DNA of 35,559 nt. Source: a virus. Position 1 is the stretch's first letter, and the number at the start of each line of letters is the position of its first letter. The notes under the pieces were generated by a model that was given only the letters and a program-made list of their open reading frames with translations, did no database searches and was not told where the DNA came from. Below, piece by piece: positions 31,169 to 35,559 of this stretch. The stretch is from positions 1-35,559 of the IMG/VR virus record IMGVR_UViG_3300047557_002625, one strand, 5' to 3'. The position numbers and the translations under genes were made by a program.

Positions 31169-32209
31169 ATGAATCTCAAAGGACATATTAAAAAAGTATT
31201 AAGGGAAGAGACATCCAAGAGAGCCTCAAATCACGATCACTCAAATCTAATTGAAAAGATCGCACTTGATTATGTTGATTTTGATGTATGTAAAATGGTG
31301 GTTAAGAAAATTGATAACCTCAAAGATCAATATCTTATTATTTTAATGACGGAAAAATTTCTTAAGTCTTCTTACCGCGAGGAACTTCAAAATCACATTG
31401 AAGAATTAATTCCATTTACAATATATGTATCTATCGCCGATGGTTTATTGGATTGTAAAAAATATGTAAAAAAGTCAAACTCTGAACAGTTATCTGAGTC
31501 AAAAATACCACCACAAGTTTTAAGAAGACACAATTTAATAGATGATTTGTTTACAACTGTAAGAAGTAGATTTTCAAAACGTATTTGTGACTATAGACAT
31601 CCTGATCATTTTCTTAATACAATTTACGAAAGAACTTTAGAGGATTTATATCATGCTTGGTTTTATGATATAGTAACTGATGACGAATGGGACGTTGCCA
31701 GTAAGTACATCGAAGAGTATATTGATGAAAAATATAGAGAATCAACCGTGATGTACTGGATTAGGCAATGTAAAAAAAATAATCGTCTTTACGAAGATGA
31801 AACTAAAGAAGGTTTACTTGATGATCTACAAAATTTCTTTACAAAGAAAAAAAATCGAAATACTAACGACGATATAAAAAGATTTACTTGTGAGGATTGT
31901 GGTGATCCTGATTATCAAATGTACATGGTTAATGACAACATTTGGAATGAATACGGAAATAATTCAAATACTTTATGTATGAGTTGTTTGGAAAAAAGAA
32001 TGGGTAGAAAACTTACAAAAGATGACTTCTCACAACACAAAGATGCTTTAACCAACCAACACAACGATGAGGTACAAGATATACTCTCGAACGATGTAGA
32101 ACACTCATCACAGGAACTTCAAGAAAGATGTTGGAAAGGGTATACCCAAAAAGGTATGAAGACAATGTTTGGTAAACGATACCCTAACTGTGTTAAAAAG
32201 ACAAAGTAA
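31169..32209 (+). CDS. Mosaic protein: (I/L)xE N-terminus, zinc finger, Cys-rich C-terminal motif
   Basis: A 346-residue protein. MNLKGHIKKVLREETSKRAS is the shared basic helix ending L-R-E. A helical region (25-200) is unrecognised. A four-Cys zinc site follows (C241, C244, C270, C273; CEDCGDPDYQMYMVNDNIW ... CMSCLEKRMGRKLTKDDF), a pattern I have seen in other large-phage proteins. The C-terminus carries CWKGYTQKGMKTMFGKRYPN, then a final Cys, a motif that also recurs at the ends of phage proteins. An internal NRLYEDETKEGLLDDLQNF looks like a second short helix start, so the gene may combine pieces of several proteins. Confidence 0.78.
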   Translation: MNLKGHIKKVLREETSKRASNHDHSNLIEKIALDYVDFDVCKMVVKKIDNLKDQYLIILMTEKFLKSSYREELQNHIEELIPFTIYVSIADGLLDCKKYVKKSNSEQLSESKIPPQVLRRHNLIDDLFTTVRSRFSKRICDYRHPDHFLNTIYERTLEDLYHAWFYDIVTDDEWDVASKYIEEYIDEKYRESTVMYWIRQCKKNNRLYEDETKEGLLDDLQNFFTKKKNRNTNDDIKRFTCEDCGDPDYQMYMVNDNIWNEYGNNSNTLCMSCLEKRMGRKLTKDDFSQHKDALTNQHNDEVQDILSNDVEHSSQELQERCWKGYTQKGMKTMFGKRYPNCVKKTK

Positions 32210-32607
32210 TGAACTTACAAGAAAACATATCAAGAATACACGAAGTGATGGGAATAAAAGACATGTTCAAAAACATGTTTGGTAAAAAACCATTAACCAA
32301 CGATGAGAGGTTGGTAAATGTTTTAGTTAAGTTTATTAAGGAAACTTACTCAATAGATTTTTCTTCTAATGATGAAGGTGAAATAACTTATTATGAAACG
32401 GATGATACAGGTGTGTGGAACACCCCAATTATGAAATATTTTCCTAAATATAAAAGATTAGAGTATAATTGGGATTTTGCTAAAGATATTCATAGTATGA
32501 TTAGTGATGATAGATTATTACATCTTGATAGTAAAATGATGGGTAAAATATTTGAAAAGTTATACAAAAAGAAAGTTGATAAAGTAAACGGATATAGTCG
32601 ACTATAA
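32209..32607 (+). CDS. Small protein with NISRIHEVMG N-terminus
   Basis: A 132-residue protein coupled by TAATG overlap. It starts MNLQENISRIHEVMGIKDMF; the ENIxRIxEVMG pattern recurs at the start of many proteins in large phages and contains I-H-E. The rest is a helical/beta mix with GEITYYETDDTGVWN. Function unknown. Confidence 0.75.
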   Translation: MNLQENISRIHEVMGIKDMFKNMFGKKPLTNDERLVNVLVKFIKETYSIDFSSNDEGEITYYETDDTGVWNTPIMKYFPKYKRLEYNWDFAKDIHSMISDDRLLHLDSKMMGKIFEKLYKKKVDKVNGYSRL

Positions 32608-32612
32608 ATTTG

Positions 32613-32646
32613 ATCCTCCACTTGTAAAGATGGGGGATTTTTTTTA
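32613..32646 (+). terminator. Imperfect hairpin with T run
   Basis: ATCCTCCA (32613-32620) can pair with TGGGGGAT (32631-32638) with one G-U pair and a 10-nt loop, followed directly by eight T. It could end transcription of the 31.2-32.6 kb operon. It overlaps a promoter-like sequence for the next gene. Confidence 0.6.
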
Positions 32647-32652
32647 TCTTAG
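32622..32652 (+). promoter_or_regulatory. Bacteroidetes-type promoter, imperfect -7
   Basis: TTG (32622-32624), 20 nt, TATCTTAG (32645-32652; consensus TAnnTTTG, one mismatch), 4 nt before ATG 32657. It overlaps the hairpin above, so termination and initiation may be combined. Confidence 0.5.
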
Positions 32653-32656
32653 CGGT

Positions 32657-32896
32657 ATGAAAGATCTATCAGGTTACATCCACTCACTTCTTGACAACGC
32701 CGCATTTGATTATCAAGTCACCTACAATGGCGGAGATGTTTATGTAATTGATGTTTTTCTAACAGACATTAGATATACGAATAATTCTGTAAAACTCCTA
32801 CTCCAAAACGCAATTGCGGAGAGCATTGATCAATACATCCCAAAAGGTACCATAGAGTATGCTGTTAAGATTAACATCGATAATAAGAAGAAATAA
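32657..32896 (+). CDS. MKDLSKYI-family small protein 1
   Basis: A 79-residue protein: MKDLSGYIHSLLDNAAFDYQ, then a central strand (DVYVIDVFLTDI), a helix and a final strand after YIPKGTIEYAVKI. Start chosen at ATG 32657, which aligns with the family; an upstream in-frame ATG lies in the promoter hairpin. First of a run of tandem paralogues. Function unknown. Confidence 0.8.
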   Translation: MKDLSGYIHSLLDNAAFDYQVTYNGGDVYVIDVFLTDIRYTNNSVKLLLQNAIAESIDQYIPKGTIEYAVKINIDNKKK

Positions 32897-33129
32897 TGAA
32901 AGATCTATCCAAATATATAGAATCCCTTTTTGATGGGGTAATCGGAGGATTAAATGTGAATAAAGATGGTGACGCATATGTTATTACTATAACTAGAAAA
33001 ACCTTTAACTATCACCATGCAGAAAAAGGCTTCATTGAATTATCCAATTCAGTAACTGTTAGACGAATTTTAGGGATTTATTTTCCTAATGATGATATTA
33101 AGTACAAAATTAAACATATCTTTGTATAA
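32896..33129 (+). CDS. MKDLSKYI-family small protein 2
   Basis: A 77-residue paralogue: MKDLSKYIESLFDGVIGG, central strand DAYVITITRK, C-terminal YFPNDDIKYKIKHI. Coupled to the previous gene by TAATG; the next ATG follows immediately after its stop codon. DNA over the first codons (ATGAAAGATCTATCCAAATA) is nearly identical to copies 3 and 4. Confidence 0.8.
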   Translation: MKDLSKYIESLFDGVIGGLNVNKDGDAYVITITRKTFNYHHAEKGFIELSNSVTVRRILGIYFPNDDIKYKIKHIFV

Positions 33130-33426
33130 ATGAAAGATCTATCCAAATACATAGAAACCCTTATTGATGAGTTTAATCTCCCGTTAGAGATCCGTTTGCG
33201 TGAAGATGGGGTGTATAGAATTGATGTGAACGTAGATCTTAAAGGAAGTTGGGTGTTATATAGAATTAACTATGAAAGAGATAACAAAGACGTTAGAAAC
33301 ATACGAGTGCAGTTAAAAACGTATCTTCCACAATTAGAGTTCGTGGTTAAAGTAAAATATATCAATTACCCAAATGACGTCACCATACCGATTTTACATG
33401 AGTATGTAATTAAACCAAGAAGATGA
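33130..33426 (+). CDS. MKDLSKYI-family small protein 3
   Basis: A 98-residue paralogue: MKDLSKYIETLIDEFN, strand VYRIDVNVDL, C-terminal YLPQLEFVVKVKYINYP plus an extra tail. The longer C-terminus separates it from copies 1 and 2 and resembles that of copy 5 at 34023. Confidence 0.8.
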   Translation: MKDLSKYIETLIDEFNLPLEIRLREDGVYRIDVNVDLKGSWVLYRINYERDNKDVRNIRVQLKTYLPQLEFVVKVKYINYPNDVTIPILHEYVIKPRR

Positions 33427-33680
33427 CTAAGTTAGAACATACAATATCAGAATACTTTAAAATAATCTGCCCATTACCATATAATAGTTTTGAGGTTAAG
33501 ACGGGATTGGTGGAATATTTTGGGGTTGTGTTGATCAATATATACATCTCAAATAGAGAATACGAACAATACCTTAAAAGAGAACGGGGTATAGGAAAAA
33601 AGACCGTAAGGGAAATGATAAAGGAAGATATGTCAGATATGTTTCCATATGTGTTCGCAATAGAATTCAAGACTGTATGA
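33423..33680 (+). CDS. Small protein in MKDLSKYI cluster (diverged)
   Basis: An 85-residue protein coupled by ATGA overlap. It starts MTKLEHTISEYFKIICPLPY instead of MKDLSKYI, but the order strand (FGVVLINIYI), Lys-rich helix, final MFPYVFAIEFKTV strand matches the neighbouring family. Its stop codon falls inside the start of the structured repeat at 33679. Confidence 0.72.
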   Translation: MTKLEHTISEYFKIICPLPYNSFEVKTGLVEYFGVVLINIYISNREYEQYLKRERGIGKKTVREMIKEDMSDMFPYVFAIEFKTV

Positions 33681-33750
33681 TCAATTCATTCGGTTCATAG
33701 TCCTACACTGGCGTTTCGGAATTCACCTCATAAATTTATCATACACCCTT
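33679..33750. repeat. Structured repeat, copy A
   Basis: A 25-nt left arm (33679-33703), a 14-nt variable centre (TACACTGGCGTTTC) and a 23-nt right arm (33718-33740), plus a weaker downstream match. Both arms are identical in copy B at 34921. The arms can pair with each other as an imperfect hairpin: GAT/ATC, AATT/AATT, AT/AT, GGT/ACC, AT/AT and TCC/GGA, separated by small mismatches. Lies in the 106-nt gap between two MKDLSKYI-family genes. Confidence 0.85.
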
Positions 33751-33786
33751 ATTAATAAAGTGGGGGATTTAATATATATTAACCTT

Positions 33787-34035
33787 ATGAAAGATCTATC
33801 TAATTACATATCATCCATTCTTGATGACAGAATGGATTTAGATGTTGACTATAAAGTTCAGTACAACAGAGGGGTTTATGTGATTAAGATACGAGCTAAG
33901 GATTATAGTCATAACAATGACTTAGTACGAAAACACATTAAGATAGCGGTGGATGAAGTATTAGATACTTACTTCCCAAAAGGTAGCATACAATATGTTG
34001 TTAATGTTTTATATTACATGGCATGGAAGATCTAA
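33787..34035 (+). CDS. MKDLSKYI-family small protein 4
   Basis: An 82-residue paralogue: MKDLSNYISSILDDRMDLDV, strand GVYVIKIRAKDY, C-terminal YFPKGSIQYVVNVLYY. ATG 33787 aligns with the family. The upstream GTGGGGGATTT resembles the sequence before copy 1, so the 5' region was duplicated with the gene. Overlaps the next gene by 13 nt. Confidence 0.8.
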   Translation: MKDLSNYISSILDDRMDLDVDYKVQYNRGVYVIKIRAKDYSHNNDLVRKHIKIAVDEVLDTYFPKGSIQYVVNVLYYMAWKI

Positions 34036-34379
34036 CTAAATACATAGAATCACTTCTTGATGGGATAAAAAACCCGTGTGAAGTAACATATGTGGATAAT
34101 GTATATTATGTGGATATCACATATGACTACGGAAATAGTGTGGATCTATATCGTTTTGGTGATTTCTTAATAAAAAACTTGGTTGATAAAACAGAATCTA
34201 TGTTAAAAATGTATCTACCTGAGATTATGTTTAAAGTTAGAGTTAACCGTATTAACATACCAATAGAATACCAAACTATTAATGTGAGTTTTACTGTATC
34301 GTCAGAAATAGATTTAATGGAGATCTCAAGTTATGTGGTAGATAATAATCCTATGGGTTATTTAAACAATACTGATTAA
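34023..34379 (+). CDS. MKDLSKYI-family small protein 5
   Basis: A 118-residue paralogue: MEDLTKYIESLLDGIKN, strand NVYYVDITYDYG, C-terminal YLPEIMFKVRVNRINIP with a longer acidic tail. The C-terminus aligns best with copy 3. Last rightward gene of the window. Confidence 0.8.
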   Translation: MEDLTKYIESLLDGIKNPCEVTYVDNVYYVDITYDYGNSVDLYRFGDFLIKNLVDKTESMLKMYLPEIMFKVRVNRINIPIEYQTINVSFTVSSEIDLMEISSYVVDNNPMGYLNNTD

Positions 34380-34395
34380 TTGTAAAGATGAGGTA

Positions 34396-34875
34396 TTAAT
34401 AAGAGTCTGAAGATAATCTCTCAAAGTTCCTACTAACAGCAATTAGATCATAGTCATCAAGACACCTCCAAGAGTTTACGGGAAGAATACGATTATATCC
34501 AATCTCAGACACTTTATTGTAGTATTCAAGAACTTCATCATCAATAATGAGAAACTTGGAATAACCCTCTGATTTACGTTTGATAACAAACCCAGCACGA
34601 TCATCAGGATCACCAAACGTAAGACCATTTACAATAATACCTCTACTAATCAAGAAGTCCTTAAATTCATTACCATCTTTAGATCCGTTCCAATAAGGAC
34701 GACCCCAAGTAGAAACAATACATATATGGGCATCAAACATAGAGATGATACTATTAAGGACCTCAACAGATTTAGGGATGAAAGAATGTTTACCATCAGG
34801 ATCCCTATCCATTAGTTTAAGATAACTAACAAGAACACCGTCAATGTCAAGATATATAGTAAATGGTTTTTCCAT
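34396..34875 (-). CDS. HAD-like hydrolase
   Basis: A 159-residue protein. FTIYLDIDGVLVSY supplies the nucleophile Asp10 and general acid Asp12 of the HAD superfamily; CIVSTWGRPYW is motif II and KFLIIDDEVLEYY the acidic motif III/IV strand. The pattern resembles the HAD domains found in RNA-repair and polynucleotide phosphatase proteins (HAD/SAK type). Stand-alone phage copies may remove 3' or 5' phosphates from nucleic acid or nucleotides. Leftward, with its own strong host-type promoter, so probably expressed early. Confidence 0.86.
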   Translation of the reverse strand: MEKPFTIYLDIDGVLVSYLKLMDRDPDGKHSFIPKSVEVLNSIISMFDAHICIVSTWGRPYWNGSKDGNEFKDFLISRGIIVNGLTFGDPDDRAGFVIKRKSEGYSKFLIIDDEVLEYYNKVSEIGYNRILPVNSWRCLDDYDLIAVSRNFERLSSDSY

Positions 34876-34879
34876 AGTA

Positions 34880-34910
34880 CAAATATAATAATATTATATG
34901 TAATAAACAA
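34880..34910 (-). promoter_or_regulatory. Bacteroidetes-type promoter for HAD-like gene
   Basis: On the minus strand: TTG (34910-34908), 20 nt, TATATTTG (34887-34880), 4 nt before the ATG at 34875. Element sequence and spacing equal those of the promoter at 19227. Confidence 0.7.
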
Positions 34911-34920
34911 AAGAGTATAA

Positions 34921-34993
34921 GATCAATTCATTCGGTTCATAGTCCTCCGTTGTCACTACGGAATTCACCTCATAAATTTATCCTACACTCTTA
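34921..34993. repeat. Structured repeat, copy B
   Basis: Left arm 34921-34945 (25 nt) and right arm 34960-34982 (23 nt) are identical to copy A; the 14-nt centre differs (TCCGTTGTCACTAC). In this copy the centre itself can extend the stem (CCGT with ACGG). It is followed by CTACACTCTTA against ATACACCCTTA in copy A. Confidence 0.85.
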
Positions 34994-35270
34994 CATTCCT
35001 ATAAAGGATATGTCCCATTAATTACCACATATCTTATACAGTATTGTAATGGTCATTACAGTAATCCACATTACGATAAGATAATGTATACTCTTTATAC
35101 ATAAGAACTCTATCGTGTATAAATTATTTAGTTTTCTATACATAACAATTTCCCCCCATTTAGTCACTCCACTTCGTTCCGTTCTCCCCACATAAACGAA
35201 AGACCCCCATTCATGAGTAGACAATAGAGTAGACGATTAGTGATCAGGATGAGGTGTTCATTATAGATGA

Positions 35271-35291
35271 ATGTTCAGTGACACTGAACAT
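35271..35291. repeat. Perfect 10-bp inverted repeat
   Basis: ATGTTCAGTG, one central base, CACTGAACAT. It is the longest perfect inverted repeat in the region without genes. Short spacing suggests a protein-binding operator-like site rather than an RNA hairpin, since a 1-nt loop cannot form. Confidence 0.75.
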
Positions 35292-35559
35292 GTTAAATGA
35301 GTGAACAGTATAGTAGATCAATAGAGTTACTTATGTTTTATATCATTCAGATCAGGTTTCACCTGACAAGAGAGATATGATTAGTAAGTAGTTTACATGT
35401 CTTTATGGTTGTCTATTATTAAGGGGTCAGATGTTGAAGGGAACCCTAATGGGTCGTTGAAGTAATGTACTTATATGTCATTTAGTCATACTCTAACGTC
35501 CTAAAGGACTGTCCCCGCTTCATGTACTTTTACTCTATATTTTTTGCTGGAGAATGTAT

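Larger units (their letters stand above)
34911..35559. other. Hairpin-rich region without genes
   Basis: About 650 nt with no convincing gene on either strand. It holds copy B of the structured repeat and a series of inverted repeats: TGTAATG/CATTACA (35045-35060), GTAAT/ATTAC (35061-35074), ATGTATA/TATACAT (35084-35102), TGTATA/TATACA (35116-35142), a 10-bp palindrome (35271-35291), TCAGGT/ACCTGA (35352-35366) and GTCCT/AGGAC (35498-35509). It could be a replication origin, a packaging or terminus region, or encode structured RNA. A 68-codon minus-strand frame over 35018-35224 is not convincing. Confidence 0.6.

Noticed and set aside
33679-34993. tRNA genes or att sites as explanation of the structured repeat
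   Set aside because: I could not fold a cloverleaf with acceptor stem and anticodon arm, and no integrase gene is in the window. A recombination role stays possible but unsupported.
35018-35224. 68-codon minus-strand frame with one TM segment in the region without genes
   Set aside because: It overlaps several inverted repeats, has no promoter or leader like the other genes, and its odd composition (GRTERSGVTKWGE) does not resemble neighbouring proteins. Left out as a gene.

Overview
This window looks like part of a large, AT-rich, tailed-phage genome that infects a Bacteroidetes (flavobacterium-like) host. Phage signs are dense short genes with ATGA/TAATG overlaps, a partial thymidylate synthase, two free-standing GIY-YIG endonucleases, several peptidoglycan hydrolases and a holin-like protein. 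Host signs are: translation starts preceded by A-rich sequence and no clear Shine-Dalgarno; several promoters of the Bacteroidetes type (TTG, about 20 nt, TAnnTTTG); and a secreted protein ending in a type IX secretion (T9SS) sorting domain. No terminase, portal, capsid or polymerase gene lies in the window, so the phage assignment rests on the gene set seen here.

Layout. 1-5.7 kb: thyA 3' end, GIY-YIG gene, then small early/metabolic genes (nucleotidyltransferase-like, P-loop kinase-like, ClpP). 5.7-15.4 kb: a lysis and envelope region. A leftward GH19 endolysin is followed by a YkuD-like wall enzyme, a GIY-YIG gene, and then a run of exported proteins: a T9SS-sorted cohesin/dockerin-like protein, a TM protein, a holin-like protein, a CsgG-like lipoprotein, a Gly/Asn/Thr-rich putative outer-membrane protein, a GEVED/dockerin-like protein, a DNA/RNA non-specific nuclease, a small periplasmic protein and an HExxH protein. 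15.4-18.5 kb: DUF2452-like, metallophosphoesterase, RmlC-like epimerase, ferritin-like DUF5856 and DUF6915 genes. 18.5-32.6 kb: many proteins sharing a short N-terminal helix that ends in (I/L)-x-E. They include a PD-(D/E)XK-like nuclease, a GH24 lysozyme, an SLT-like lysozyme, a DHH phosphoesterase and many unknowns, with a LamG/TPT-linker fibre-like protein and a YceI-like protein between them. 30.8-34.4 kb: a tandem family of small MKDLSKYI proteins. 34.4-35.6 kb: a leftward HAD-like gene and then about 650 nt of hairpin-rich DNA without genes.

Two systems stand out. First, the shared (I/L)-x-E N-termini resemble the capsid-targeting sequences that T4 gp21 removes, and most of these operons start just after a TATTTAT motif, probably a late promoter. 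My reading is that this region encodes a large set of proteins packaged in the head and ejected into the host. Second, the 7.9-15.4 kb secretome suggests that the phage remodels or guards the outer envelope of its host. In addition, a structured repeat (identical 25- and 23-nt arms around a variable 14-nt loop) occurs at 33.7 and 34.9 kb.
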